From positions 60,306,494 through 60,370,493 of the forward strand of contig NC_053045.1 of the NCBI RefSeq assembly GCF_003473485.1: a stretch of DNA of 64,000 bases, given 5' to 3'. Position 1 is the stretch's first letter; the number at the start of each line of letters is the position of its first letter. Shown here in pieces: positions 22,067 to 34,505 of the stretch. Source of the DNA: Medicago truncatula. Its lineage: Eukaryota > Streptophyta > Magnoliopsida > Fabales > Fabaceae. A program made the translations under genes and the position numbers. The notes beneath the pieces were generated by a model that was given only the letters and a program-made list of their open reading frames with translations, did no database searches and had not been told where the DNA came from.

Positions 22067-23855
22067 CACTACAAGAAATTTATCATATACCAACTACAAA
22101 GAATCTTTGGTAAAGGTCATAAAACCTATGCCAACCAACAATCGCTTGCTTCCGTCAACTAAAATTCGCCACACCAACGGTAAAATGCCGTCCCAATAGC
22201 TTATAGCAACGGTAAATTTAGGTCTTTGGAGAAAACTTTGAAGCTATAGCAATGGTTAGTTACATTACACCTAATTAATAGCTTTACCCACCACCTATAT
22301 CTGTCGGTATATGACCGGATTATCCGTTACAAATAAAATTTTGCCTAAAATAATATTTTTTAATAATAAACTTTTGGCAATACTTTTTATATGCGCCACA
22401 CAAAATTTAAAGCAACATCAAAGAAAAATTCATTTATATTATCAAAATAGCAAGTCTTAGAAACATATTAAAATAAAAAGTAATGTCAATTACATATAAT
22501 AACAAACACCAAAATAGATAGATACTACGACACAAAAAACACCCAATAGATGAACACAAACATATCCAAGATGAAAGTAGTTTTTAATCTTCCTCTCTTC
22601 CGTTTTCATCGCTGCATGAACTTGAAGAATTTGTCTAGTTTGAGGCGCTAGAAGCATCTGTAGCCTATTGAAAATAAAAGAGAATACGTTACAATCTCAA
22701 CTTAATACATGTTATCCTAATATTCAAAATATGAACTCAAAGCGTAAAATATAATATACCTGTTTTGCAGCTTGTAAAAGAACATTCAAATCTTCTTGAG
22801 ATAATCGATTTTGTATCACGAACATCATATTTGCCATAAACATATTTGTCTTCTCTTGACTTTCTCACATTTTCTCGAGGCTTGCCCGCATTTTCTTAAG
22901 TTCATCCCTCAACTCTTGATTTTCAGACAAAGAAGCTTTTGGTTTTTTAGGTTTAGGAATATTTCCTATACAATGCACACATCCCCTCTTTTCAGGTCCT
23001 TTTACTTGGGAATAAATGTCAACCTTTTGAGGCATATGACTTTGTGTCTTTTGGACCGGTTGAGAAGCTTGAGCCCCATTATTATGTTTGTTTAGTTCTT
23101 CCTGTAATAATGTTATAATAGATGTATAGATTAAAAGAATACCAAAGGGAAACAAGGATAACAAATGCCGAAGGAAATGTTCACAAAATGTAGCTACAAG
23201 CATTCTACCGGCACATTGAAACAAGTATCGTCCACGTCCTCGTCAACCTGTACCAGTTTGCTCAAAACTTTCACCGGTGTGCATTGAGCTTCAACATCAT
23301 CATCATCATCATCATCTTCAAAATCACACATAAATTGAGATAAAGTAAATAAAACCTAAATCATGCAATTGAAAATTCACGAAAGATTTTTGCATGAACG
23401 ATCGATACCTAGATCAATGCAAACAACCTTCGATTGAGGTTTTGAACGAAACACAGCTGTAGAATCGAAATTGAATGAATGAAAAATGACGAAAAAATGA
23501 ATTGAATTCAGGAAAAAGAAAGAGGAATGGAGCAACAAGAGTGACTTACATGCTTGAAGAAAATCGTATTTTGAAATGGGAGGAGAAGGAGATTTGACAT
23601 GGGTTCTGAATTTTCTGAGCATTATCTCAGGAAGATTCTCGGTTTTCGATTCTACCTTGAAATCGAAGACATCGAATTCGGTTTTCGATTCTACCTTGAC
23701 ATCAAAGACATCGAATTTGTTGATTGGGGAAGAGGATGCAGAAGATGAACGTTGAGTCATGGAGTGAATGAGTGAAACTACAGAAATGTTAGGGTGTTGT
23801 TGCTATTTTTGTGTGAATTTGGGAGTCGTTACTATTTCTCAGTTTCTTATTAGTG
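22067..23855. mobile_element. CACTA (En/Spm-type) transposon, decayed
   Basis: The left end is CACTACAAGAAATTT and the right end AGTTTCTTATTAGTG, whose reverse complement CACTAATAAGAAACT matches the left end with a few changes. The left subterminal region repeats short AACGGTAAA-type motifs (near 22180 and 22210), as in CACTA elements. A four-exon gene on the minus strand starts 95 bp inside the right end. The expected 3-bp target duplication does not match (AAA against GTT), so the right boundary may be imprecise or the end mutated. At 1.8 kb it is a deletion derivative. Confidence 0.7.
22635..23760 (-). pseudogene. CACTA-associated transposon protein gene with a nonsense codon
   Basis: Reading on the minus strand, exons are 23760-23550, 23315-23209, 23101-22760 and 22664-22635. 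All splice sites are GT-AG and phases fit, giving 230 codons including the stop. It starts MTQRSSSASSSPINKFDVFD, contains a two-copy 13-residue repeat (FDVFDVKVESKTE and FDVFDFKVESKTE), an acidic run coded by repeated GAT, a KVDIYSQVKGPEKRGC segment and a helical C-terminus. An in-frame TGA at 22865-22867 interrupts exon 3 after ...LEKM; the frame then stays open (ESQEKTNMFMANMMF...) to the proper end, so it fits a CGA-to-TGA change. I assign it to the plant En/Spm accessory or transposase-tail proteins by context and general look, not by a firm domain match. Confidence 0.6.
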
Positions 23856-24344
23856 GTTTCAGACTTTCATGAATTTGTGTAAAATATTTTTTTGGGATTT
23901 GGTCGTTGTAATTTGAAGATTTTTTTGTTTTAGACTTTTATGAAAATTTTTGTCTCCTATAATTTAAGAAAATCTTGGGTTATCCTCTGCAATTTGAGCA
24001 AATTTCGGTTTACCTCCTGTTAATTTGAGAAAATTTTGGTTTACTCCTCTTCCATATCATTGATTTTGTACGGTCAAAATTCATAAAGGTTCAAAACCAA
24101 AAAACTTCAAATTACAAGGACGGAATCCAAAAAGAAAATTTTACAAAGGAAAAATCCGGATTCATGAAGGTTCAAAACCAAAAAACTTCAAATTATAAGG
24201 ACGGAATCCAAAAAGAAAATTTTACAAAAGAAAAATCCGGAAATGTTCTATATTACAGGGGTAAATCACTCTTGATAAAAAAAAAACACTGTACTCCATA
24301 ATTTTTGTGAGGACACCATAAAATTTATTCAATATACATCATTT
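23856..24344. repeat. Inverted and tandem repeats next to the CACTA element
   Basis: An 81-bp unit is present twice in tandem (24079-24159 and 24160-24240), containing GGTTCAAAACCAAAAAACTT. Upstream, 23856-23990 carries a looser inverted version (TTTGAAGATTTTTTTGTTTT), so the block looks like a foldback repeat with one arm duplicated. Confidence 0.65.
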
Positions 24345-25640
24345 AAAAAAAATAATCATCAAATAAGAAGGAAAGTTCCTATTCAAGAAATAAGAAGGAA
24401 AGCTATATAGTATGTATCATTTTCTCACAGTTTGCAATTTTTTTTTTTTTTGAAAGATAGAGAGCAGAGCCCATAAAACTAGACATAAATCAGTCAAATA
24501 CAAGAATTTAACTTGAACATAATTGCGCTCATAAAAATCAAAACGGACTCATGATCGTTTTCCATATTAACCAACACATCTACGCACGCATTAGCTTCAC
24601 CTATATTGGATTTTATTTTATTTTTTTAAGAAATTTTATTTAATTGAAAAAATTATTTTGTTTAATCAATAGTATAACCGTTTGATTCCATATCAACTAG
24701 CTTGTGTCATGCTCATAAACTATTTTAAGATTAAACTTTACCTTACTACAAATCAATATGTTTTATCAATATATAGCTAGGTAAATGACTTCCCTTCAAA
24801 AAAAAAAAAAACTAGGTAAATGACTTGCTAGGATTATGCAAGAATTTTGACAGAACCATCAATTAAACAATTTCTGTTTCTATGTGATAGATTGGGATTC
24901 ACTCCCTTCCACATATTTCCTTTTTTCACCAATTAAACACTTTCTTGTATATCTTTTTCATTACTTACCTTTTGTTTTTGACTTTTGGGTTCACTTGTAA
25001 GACATCCATATGTTGAAATAATTTTTAACCTATTAGTTTATGATTAGAAGACATCGTCGATTTTGATTGATTGGCTATATTTATGTTGAACTTGGATAGG
25101 TGGCTTTAACCTCTTGAACTCTATCTTGTTTCATCTGAATCAATTTATGGTTGCACCTTTCAACACATATTGATTATTGCATATGTTTTCATGAGACATC
25201 ATTGAAAGAATCTGGAATCTTAGATAAAGAATACAAACATTTTTGAATTTGTTTTTAATTATCAAAGCAAACTTTAAGAAGAGAAATAGATTAGTCATAA
25301 GATTAACTTCATCAGAAAAGTCATTCTCATAACTTCACCATAAAAATTTTCATATTGAAGATGTTATATATTCACATTCAATTGTTTGTGATATGCCGTC
25401 AGAATCGCTTTCAAATGTATACTTCTCAATTCCCTACGGAGCACACTAATGCTTGCAAATTTATCACGATGACAATTTAGACATCTTTAAAGCAAAGTGA
25501 TATACAATAACATGAAATATATATAGTTAGTTATTTTAGCTTTAAAATGTCAACAATGTTGTACCAAACTTTATATCTTTCTATTTTACCAAAAATCTTA
25601 TTTTGACCATTTTCGAAGGCAAAAAATGACACCCACTTCT
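24345..25640 (-). pseudogene. Decayed duplicate of the 3' end of the L18a-like gene
   Basis: Scattered colinear blocks match the 3' part of the intact gene region at 28720-29280: ATAAGAAGGAAAG near 24354, GTCAGAATCGCTTTCAAATG near 25398, the last-exon stretch around GCACACTAATGC (25441-25452), CAATTTAGACATC, and GTCAACAATGTTG near 25549. The middle of the last exon is deleted and the splice acceptor is lost (TTTGCAAG instead of TTGCAGG on the minus strand). The blocks are separated by unrelated sequence. Confidence 0.6.
24777..24826 (+). repeat. Poly(A) micro-insertion with 15-bp target duplication
   Basis: CTAGGTAAATGACTT at 24777-24791 and 24812-24826 flanks CCCTTC plus 14 A. Confidence 0.9.
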
Positions 25641-26231
25641 TTCGTATTGAAGTGGTAATTAACTGTTCTTTAGACGAGAATCAATTGCTGATTGATTTTG
25701 CTTGAGATGCGCGTTGGTAGAAGAGGAAACTTAAACATAAAGAAAAAGAAAATATTAAAATTCATGCCACCAAATATTTTAGTCATTTACCCCAAAAATG
25801 ATGGACAGAAGGTTATTGGCCATAGCCAGTCATACTATGAGGTCCACGACTAGTCGTTTAATTTTAGGGTCCATATTAAGGGTTGCTAGACGACTCTGAC
25901 CGTTAAGCTAAATTTTTTCTAATCAAATTCTTTTTCCTATTGTAGTAATCAGAAATTTTAATTTAAGATTAATTAGAATATAACTTTACACTCGTTGTTG
26001 AGGATTTTTAAGTAAAAGTTTATAAAGAAAGATATTTGTGTTGATGTAACCGTGGAACTAGTAAAATGTTTGATTAAGTACTTAAAATATTATAGATAAT
26101 TCGGATTATTCAGTGCTATTGTTATCTGAAAAAGTGTCCAATTAAATGAAGATTTTATAAGTATGTATGTTAAAATATTTCAAAATAATATAAAAAAAGT
26201 ACTAGACAAAAGTTTATATATTCTTCTTAAA

Positions 26232-26278
26232 AAAGTTTAGTTTATATATATATTTTTAGGAAAGTTTAGTTTATATAT
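26232..26278 (-). repeat. Poly(T)-side micro-insertion with 18-bp target duplication
   Basis: AAAGTTTAGTTTATATAT at 26232-26249 and 26261-26278 flanks ATATTTTTAGG (CCTAAAAATAT on the minus strand). Confidence 0.65.
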
Positions 26279-26315
26279 TGTAGATCAAACAATAGATTTA
26301 TTTTTTTTTTTTTTG

Positions 26316-26358
26316 GCTTAAATGCAATTTTTTTTTAGGTAAGCTTAAATGCAATTTT
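26316..26358 (-). repeat. Poly(T)-side micro-insertion with 16-bp target duplication
   Basis: GCTTAAATGCAATTTT at 26316-26331 and 26343-26358 flanks TTTTTAGGTAA (TTACCTAAAAA on the minus strand). The CCTAAAAA core is shared with the neighbouring insertion at 26250. Confidence 0.7.
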
Positions 26359-28245
26359 CATCTCCCTATTTATATATTTTCAAAAATCAACTTTTTGGTC
26401 CTTTTATTAAGAAAGTTAACGAAATTTTTTGGTCCCCCACCAATATAAATGATATGGCATCCGCATCAATGATGTGGCACTGAGTTGGCGACAATGAGTT
26501 GGAAAGAATGATTTCTCAAAACCCAACAATCAAATTCAAAACACATATATCTTCACTGTCACATCCTCATTCATTTGCGCATAATCAAGAAATCAAATTC
26601 AATCTTGATACAAAACCTAAATATTTTAACATTGATATCCTAAACCTCATGAACATGACAGAGGAAGGATACCTATTGGAGGAAGAAAAAAGTGGGAATC
26701 TATTAGTTACCGGCAACTATATAAGAATGATCTCTCTATCTTCAACAACTAACGAGTCCGACAATCAAAATATCAAATAAAGTACATAAAAGTTGCTCCC
26801 ACCATCTCAAGTTCATATGATTCATTCTCTTTTCAATTTCTTTTTATTTATTTTCTAAATGCACATGTTAAAGTACATATTAATGAACCTATTTAAGGAC
26901 TTTTTTTGGTTTAGCACCAATGGAGTTATTGAGTCCTTAATGTATTTTTGTTTAAAAATTATAATATCTGACATGGACGCGTGAGATCCATTTAAAAATC
27001 CTTATTAGTTTATTACCATTGTGGATGCTCTTGTGTGATTTCTTAAACTAATAATCAATGGAATGAAAGGACAAAATTTATTTTAAAGAACGCTATAGAT
27101 AAACACGATGATGACTATTCTAGCTTTTTTGTCCTATGCTATATTTACAACTCTTCTCAAACAATATGCCACATCAGAAATGATAAATGAACACGCAAAT
27201 TCAGACACAAATACGACAATAGTGGCTTTTATTGTAATTTTCATTAAAGTATAAGGGCAAAATCGGGGTTTCAATTGAATAATTCCCTCTTTGTATAGTA
27301 CGTCGGTATCCCTCTTCTCTCCCCTATCTCTCTTCCCTGACTGGTGGTCGCAGAAGAATGAAATTGTGACCGAGGTAGAAAGGATGGTGGTCGCAGAAGG
27401 AGGGCGATATGGTGGGGTTCGGAGTCGCAGAAGACAGCGACGGCTACAGGAGGCGATAAGGATGGAAGGTGGGACAAACTTGCTGTTTGGTGTGGTGGTG
27501 GAGATCGGATCTGAGAAGCAGGAGACAATGGTGAGACGGTGGAGAGCGGAGGTCAAATCTCAGAGAAGGAGACAGCGAATGTTGCGGCGGTGGTGAGAGG
27601 GAAGAGACGGTGGTAAGATTGAGAGACATAGTTGTAAAGAGAGTTGCTGAAAAGGGGGAAGATGTAAAGAGAGAAAAAGAAAAAAGAAAGAGGAAAAATA
27701 CCGTATTTCTATACGGTGTCAGTATTGTGTCTAATTTTTTGTGTCTGGTTATCACTGCTCATGGCACATGTCATGTTAATAAATAAATCTATATGTAAAA
27801 TTAGGGTCACTTCATATCTAAAAGTGACGATGTGTAGCTGAACATGGCTCCAAATAGATTGGGATTAGATGACTTTGGATGGGAATTTTTTATTTTTTTT
27901 ATTTTTATGATTTTAGTGTATTTAGGAGCGATTTATAAAAGTAATAGATGAAAGAGAAATGATAGTTAAGACGGGGTTCACTTGGGTGACTTTAAGTTTG
28001 ACGACTTTATCTCTATCTCGATTCTAACCAATAATTATCTCTCATCAAAATAATTTATTTTAATCATTTATCTATCATTATCTCTCATCTAAAATACACT
28101 AAAATAGCCAAACTCATTAAAACACAAAATCACAAGTATTTTCTGTCAAGAGGAGGAAACTGAGAGTGATAGAGAGAAAGTCATGGTGACTTTTCCTCCA
28201 TAATGTCATATAATCCTAACAAGCTCCAAACACAACACAATACTA

Positions 28246-28527
28246 CTTCCTCCGTCCCTATATGTAAGCACCCATTTGATTTAGTTTTGTCCCTAAATGT
28301 AAACCCCTTTTCAAATTACTAGATACATTTATTATTTTTTTCCTAAACATACCCCTAATTAATACTACTAACTTGTTTTGAAATATAAAAAGTCAAATTC
28401 AATACACATACAAATAAAAGATAATTTGGTAATATTAATACACAGAACAGACATATTAATTACACTGACAACTTTTCTTAAGAAATGTGAAAAAAGCAAA
28501 GAGAGGTTACATTAAGGACCGAGGAAG
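28246..28527. mobile_element. TA-flanked MITE, 282 bp
   Basis: The ends CTTCCTCCGTCCCTATATGT and the complement of TTAAGGACCGAGGAAG are flanked by TA at 28244-28245 and 28528-28529. It is of the same type as the MITEs at 13518 and 55643. Confidence 0.7.
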
Positions 28528-28597
28528 TATTAAATACTAGGAGTCTTGACAATTTTGAAGTCTGCACAACAAATCATACAAAAGAATCTTGTTTGCT

Positions 28598-28623
28598 TTA
28601 TTATTATTATTATTATTATTATT
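28598..28623. repeat. (TTA)n microsatellite
   Basis: About eight and a half TTA units. Confidence 0.95.
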
Positions 28624-28940
28624 GCCGACGCCATGCACTTCAACATTCCAGTTGCTATATTAAAAAAAAATAATAATAATGTACACACCATCAAATTTAT
28701 AGTAGGTATACATCAATTCAGAAAAATTTATCAAATAAGAAGGAAAGCCACGTATCATTTTCTCCCAACTTTCAGTGTAGCAGACATTTTCAGCGCTGGA
28801 TCACCTTCACAAACAAAACGCAACTTTGTTTTTCACCTATATTGAAGCTGTTATATACTTATGTTCAATTGTTTCTTATATATCCAGTCAGAATCGCTTT
28901 CAAATGTATTTGCTTCTCAATTTCCACCTTCGCATTTGAA

Positions 28941-31900
28941 TTAAAAATAGAGCGACGAAGATTTTTTTAACAGAAGGATTGCGGCAAATATTAGCATCCC
29001 TACCGAGCACACTAATGCCTGCAAGTTCATCACCATAACAATTTAGACATCGCTAAAGCAAAGAGAAATACAATAACATAATTTACAAATAAATATAGAC
29101 AAAACTACATCAAGAGTCCTTTAATTTAATTTAATTTAAAGTTTCAAACATGTCTTTTATCTTTATTTCGTTTTTCATGTCAAGTTAGTCATTTTAGTTA
29201 AAAACGTCAACAATGTTGGACCAAACTATATGCTACCAAAATTCTTATTTTGACCATTCAAAAAGACAAATTATATCTTCAACTCATCAAGATAGCATCT
29301 AAATTACATCATAATGATTGTTAACTATTTAAGACCCTCTACCTATTAGGTATCCTCAATCGGGAGAATCTTCTTCAGGGTCTTATACTTCTTCAGGGTC
29401 TTATAAGACCCGGGGTCTTACTTAAGACCCCTACTTTTAAGGGGGACCCGCACTCTTTTAATATTAAAAAATTGAAATATAATGATATATAATTATTGAT
29501 AGTGGATTAGTGGGTCCCATTTAAGAACTTTGTGTGAGATCTGGGTTGGAGTGATTGAATGCTTATTAGGTACTACTATTAAAAAATTATAAATGAGTGA
29601 CGTGTGCACGTGGGACCCATTTAAGAACCCAAAAATGGGTGTCTCCGTTGTGGATGCATCTAATCCATCCAATTTAACATGATCTTTTTAAGTTTTTATC
29701 TGATTGTGACCTCATTGTAGTCATCAAGGGTCTAATTGGTGGTGATGAGTGGTTAAACGTTCTTTGTAATATATTCAATGATTCTATACACAAATTTGTA
29801 ACAAAAGTGGACAAGAATAAAAACTGGCTCAATAGTGTAAACGTAAAAGACTAACTGATACGGAAAAAAAAGATAAATGACATATATAAAACTTTAAATT
29901 AAGTTAAATGACTCCTAACGTAGTTTCGCCAAAAATATAGTAACATGAGATATCTGCAATGCCAGAAACGGAACTTGGTTAGCAAGTTCTTTCCTCACAA
30001 CTTACAGCCACTCAAGGTCATTATGCCAGCTTAAATGATATGGCTTGTTTGCTTAAATTATTTATTTTCATAAAATGTGTATTTGATCCATGGAAACATG
30101 GTTTGCCAACTGGAGTTACCAAAGCTTCCTTTGTTTATTTGAACTTAACTACACTGAGCTAATAGTATTTACTATGGCTATGCTCAAACCAACTCTATTT
30201 AGCAGTTTAACTTATTTTAATGCACAGCATTAACATTTGTGAATGAATGCATGAGGAAACAGACAGATACACACAAATAGACAAGGAGAGAGCAGAGAGA
30301 GAAAGGGAAGAGAGATTACAGCAATTGCAGAGGCTCCCAGCCCCGCCCGTTCCCTAGGGTCCTTCCGATAATGATTCCCAAAATAGAGAATTGTTGCATA
30401 GAACCACATAGGAGGGCAAATAAATCCAAAAAGAAATCTGCAATTTAACAAATATAAGAAATCTGCAATTCAACAATCATAGCAGCGAGGAAATGGAGAA
30501 GGTAATTTAATTAAATTACTTACGAGAACCATCCAATTCCGCATCCAAAGCATGGGAGGGGCTTATCATAAAGTCCTGATTGGAAGTCCTCTGGATCTCT
30601 AACTAAGGCATACTTTCCCTTTCCGTGAGCCATTGGATCTCCTGCTTGTCCTGCCACATAAAGCGCAAGTATTTATTTGAAGGGTGTGAACACAGAATTC
30701 ATTGAAATTTAAGCAAGAAACATTTTGTAAGAAAAATAAAATTGGATTTGTATTCCAGTATTTAATGAATCTATTCTGCACATTATCTCTAAACTAGGAG
30801 CTGCTAAGGCATAATTCATTAGCATATTACTCACAGTACGTAATAGAGCAAGTTCTTTAAATTTTTGTAAGACAATACCCTAAGATCAAACTCAAAAAGC
30901 TTCTTAAAAAAAAAGATCAAACTCAAAAGACAAAGGGGGAATGGATTCATCTATATCAATATAATGGAAGTCGGCATTAAGCGCCACTGTAAATGACTTG
31001 CAGAACATCGAAAATTTCTTTCATCAATTATACAAAGAAGAGCTTGATCTTTATGACGCAACAATTACAAAGGAAAATTGAGCACGCAACACACTCAAGG
31101 AATAGACTATAAGAGAAACTATTAGGAAAGATTTAGAGGAGCTTGATCTTTATGATGCAACAATTACATGTTATATGATTTCCCAATTCAAATCCTAATC
31201 TATAATTCTAATCCTAATAGTGAATATTAGGATTTGGTTGTTTGATTCTAACACTCCCCCTCAAAATAAAGCTTACTAAGTTTTAAGTTTGTTACATCGT
31301 GTGGATATAATGTAGAGAAAATACAAACAACAAGGCCGTAGCTTCAGCCGTAAACGGTAGCATGACTAGAGGTCACACTATAGCAAAGACAATTGGGCTC
31401 ACTGGATGATTTCAAAGGTGACTACTGACTGGTGGTTTTGAAAAATGGGTCTCTCTAGAGAAAGTGCAGCTGGTTGAATCAAATTTTCCTGGATGCAAAG
31501 AGAAACCCACTGACGTGAAAGAGAAGCAAGGGATGATGAAGCACAATGGATGTGCACAGTAGGACAGAAGTAGGACAAAAACGTTGACCGGATGAAAAGA
31601 GATAATAAGAGGTCACAGCAGAACCAAACCATGGCAGATCCTTGTAGAGGAGAGAGAAAATTCATCAAAAAAGGTCAAAGAAAAATCGTCCAGTAGCTGC
31701 AGTGGCAGCAGTAGGTGCCCAGGTGGAAGTTGTGCTCGGCAGAGGCGAAAACCAATGATATAATTGTAAATTGATATGATTTGCTAATTCAAATCCTAAT
31801 CTATGATTCTAATCTGTATAATAAATACTAGGATTGATAAGGCGACTTGGTGATTTGGGTGAGGAACATAGAAACTAGAGTGATAAAGAGGCCAAAGGTT

Positions 31901-32901
31901 CACCTTCCTCCACTAACAAAATAAGAACTGATGACTAACATGCGTCATTTAAAAATAAAATAGGTAATGAATACTTAAGTAGAAAAATCATTTGACATAT
32001 GACTCCTATTGTTACCTCTTGAATTACTCCGAGCAAAGGGCCTTAAAAGATCAAAATTCTTAACAGAAATGGATCTTGCCGATTCCACGCCCTTTCTTAA
32101 ATCAACATTCTCTTCCACCCTACCATCTGCAACAGCAAAGGAAATTCCATTTGAAAATGCTTATTGGAGATGGACCTCGCTAACTCCACATTTTTTTCTC
32201 AGTCAACCAATCCAAACAATGATAAACTAGACCATAAACTTGAAAGCTTGGAGACCAGACCAGTATGGCGATACATATCACTTGAATAAATTATAGTGTT
32301 GGCATACATTATAATTTACAAAGATTTCATTATCAGTGACAGAACAAATACACAATTCCTTAATTCATATTGGTGAATGTACAATATTGTCTGATGACCG
32401 AATACATTTCCTCCTTCCATTTGTAACTTATTAAGTGGAGGAATAATTATCACAGTCTGGCCATTAGGAACATATTATATTATGAAACACTCGCATGGTT
32501 TTGATGGTTTGTTTATAGCTTTCTAAATGCTAACAATAGCTCGAATTTCTTTATTCAAACAGAATTTTTAGAACCTTAAAACCTAGTAGCTCAATGATAC
32601 AAACAATGATAAACGTAAAAGCATGAAGACCAAATGATGTTCAACATTTAAATTTCCCCGGCATCTCACACCAGTGCTAAAACACATATTTTTTACTAAT
32701 GCATCCCACAAGTGCATGACCTAGTTATCATAACTTATCTCAGAATGTGTGACACAAAAGAAAAATCACGGCAAGGTGTTGAACATATTGAAAAGAAGAG
32801 ACTGATAATTACAATCTATAAATAAGCACATGCAATTGTATTAACATCTATGCCAATTAGTCAGGTAATAACAACGAAAACATTTCAGCACCTTTATCCA
32901 T
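28941..32901 (-). CDS. 60S ribosomal protein L18a-like membrane protein
   Basis: Coding exons on the minus strand are 32901-32892, 32126-32016, 30650-30524, 30437-30320 and 29018-28941. All are GT-AG and phases close to 147 residues. The protein starts MDKDGRVEENVDLRKG and has the family core MAHGKGKYALVRDPEDFQSG, LPCFGCGIGWFSFLFGF, YFGNHYRKDPRERAGLGASA, then a second hydrophobic segment ALVCSVGMLIFAAILLL and a short KKSSSLYF tail. Two membrane spans are evident. The name is historical: these plant proteins share only a segment with L18a and are not ribosomal; their role is not settled. The coding start sits in an exon with a 5' UTR part (to 32961), and a leader exon probably ends at 33372 (TTTCAAG then GTTACT). 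Intron 3 holds retroelement debris. The acceptor of exon 4 is duplicated. Confidence 0.87.
30431..30470 (-). repeat. Duplicated 3' splice site in the L18a-like gene
   Basis: AAGAAATCTGCAATT occurs at 30431-30445 and 30456-30470, separated by TAACAAATAT. On the coding strand this places AATTGCAG followed by ATTTCTT twice, 25 nt apart. The acceptor next to the exon (30437) keeps frame; use of the other would add 25 nt and shift it. Confidence 0.85.
30882..30928 (+). repeat. Poly(A) micro-insertion with 16-bp target duplication
   Basis: AAGATCAAACTCAAAA at 30882-30897 and 30913-30928 flanks AGCTTCTTAAAAAAA. It lies in intron 3 of the L18a-like gene (antisense to it). Confidence 0.8.
31173..31836. 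mobile_element. Retroelement debris in L18a-like intron 3
   Basis: Two direct repeats of about 63 bp (31173-31235 and 31774-31836) share AATTCAAATCCTAATCTAT and flank about 540 bp that contains TAACACTCCCCCTCA, a motif typical of legume Copia-type LTR regions. Ends and target duplication are not clear. A tandem copy of GAGCTTGATCTTTATGA (31032 and 31139) lies just before it. Confidence 0.45.
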
Positions 32902-33744
32902 GGATTTTGTAGATACTTTGCTCACTTAAGCCTTGAATTGTTCAAATAACAGTCAGAATTCCTGTTTTTTGAAAATTGAATCAAAATTAACATAAAAAGA
33001 TGAACTGTAAGAGCAGATAAATACATGAAAAGAGTTAGCAACTATATTGACTTGTGAGATCAGATATATGCATTCTGCTTATCCTTCAGAAATCAATCAA
33101 ATCATCAGAATTGTAATAGTATTGTACCTAAACCCTAAACAAAAACAACATTTTGACTTGAATCAACAAAACTATTATAATCATAAAAAAAAAAAAAAAA
33201 TCCGAAATATCTGAATTAAGCAATTAAGATAGTAATCATGTATTGTTCAACAGCAATGATGATCTCGAAATTGAGAATAAAACAGTATGAAATTGAATAA
33301 CGTAATTAAGAAGATGCCAAAAAAAGTAACGAAGAAAAGAGAAAAATTTAGAAAATGGAAGAGAAAGTAACCTTGAAAGAAAGAGAAAGAAACTGAAATG
33401 AAGAAGATTGTTTTCTAATTCATCTGTTTGTTATGTTATACGCGAAACGGAGCTTTAACGTCAAACAATTTGAAAGCTTAATACTGACTCCGTAGAAACA
33501 AAGAAAGAACTCAGCTGACTATTTTTTTGTTTTGTTTGTTTCCTTTCTCCCTTCTCTAACTCTTTACGTTTTAAAAACAAAACGATCGGTAAATAAAAAA
33601 ATATACTAATTTCTTATTTTTACTCTTTGGCTGCTTTCAAAAGATGAAAATTTCCTTTGTCTGCTTTCTCGCTTCTGATAGTCTTTGTCAACATTCTTGA
33701 GCTGTATCAATATTCTTGCTAAAGGTGTACTTCTTTTAATATGC

Positions 33745-33792
33745 AAATGTTAATTAGTATTTTTTTTTTTTTGACAAGAAATGTTAATTAGT
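33745..33792 (-). repeat. Poly(T)-side micro-insertion with 14-bp target duplication
   Basis: AAATGTTAATTAGT at 33745-33758 and 33779-33792 flanks a 20-nt insert that reads CTTGTC plus 13 A plus T on the minus strand. The TTGTCA stub is shared with the insertion at 38901. Confidence 0.85.
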
Positions 33793-34505
33793 TAATGATT
33801 AGTAATTATATTATAGTTTTTTTTTTTCGGTTTCTCATTATTTTGTTATAAAAAAAAAAGTAATCTTATTTGGTATTGGTACATTGTCAATCCGTTATAC
33901 ACTAAATTTAGTTATCATATATGACAAATTGTCCACAAATAAACTCGGATCATTCCAAATTAATAGCATATAAGATAAAATGTCTACAAGACTCTAAATC
34001 ATTGATTGAAATCGATCTTTTAATGGTAATCAAACGAACACCGTAACAAGACGCAAAATCAAACAATGTCACACAAGACGACGAACAACTCAACGTCACA
34101 CTCAAATGACGAAATCACGAAAAACTAAAAAAAAAAAAAAATTGATATACGTGAAAACCACTTGCTTAGATTAAAAAAAGAGGGAAAAAACATAAAGTAA
34201 TTCTATGTCAAAAATTATCTAAAACGATCCTTCTTAACAAGTAAGTGAGGAAACTCATAGAGACAGTGAGTTTCTCTCGCTGCAAAAACTAAGCACATTC
34301 GTGGCTGTTATATTTTATTGCATATTTTATTTGGTTATATGAAGGTATATTTTTATTTAATTATTATATTAGTCTTTGTTAGGATAAATTACGAGTCTTG
34401 TATGATTAATTTAATTAATTAATTCTAACATATGTTGGTTTCGAACTCTTCACTTCTTGTGTTTAAATTTATTTAAGGAGAATGCTAAAAGCGACTTTTA
34501 TTTAA

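Larger units (their letters stand above)
25641..28243. other. Gene-free region with MITE ends and a GA/GC-rich tract
   Basis: Two poly(T)-side micro-insertions lie at 26232-26278 and 26316-26358. From about 27290 to 27680 the base composition is clearly richer in G on the plus strand (GGTGGTCGCAGAAG occurs twice) than the AT-rich flanks, and open frames overlap on both strands with no recognisable domain. Short ends of MULE-type repeats (TTTTTGGTCC, TGTGGATGCTCTTG) occur near 26390 and 27020. Confidence 0.4.

Noticed and set aside
22865-23224. 119-codon minus-strand open frame starting MFQCAGRML
   Set aside because: It reads through an intron of the CACTA gene; the spliced model explains the conserved part better.
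26499-26780. 93-codon plus-strand open frame
   Set aside because: No recognisable domain, AT-driven composition, and it lies among MULE-end scraps.
27134-27755. Overlapping open frames on both strands
   Set aside because: Strand-biased composition keeps several frames open at once; no start context, splice structure or family.
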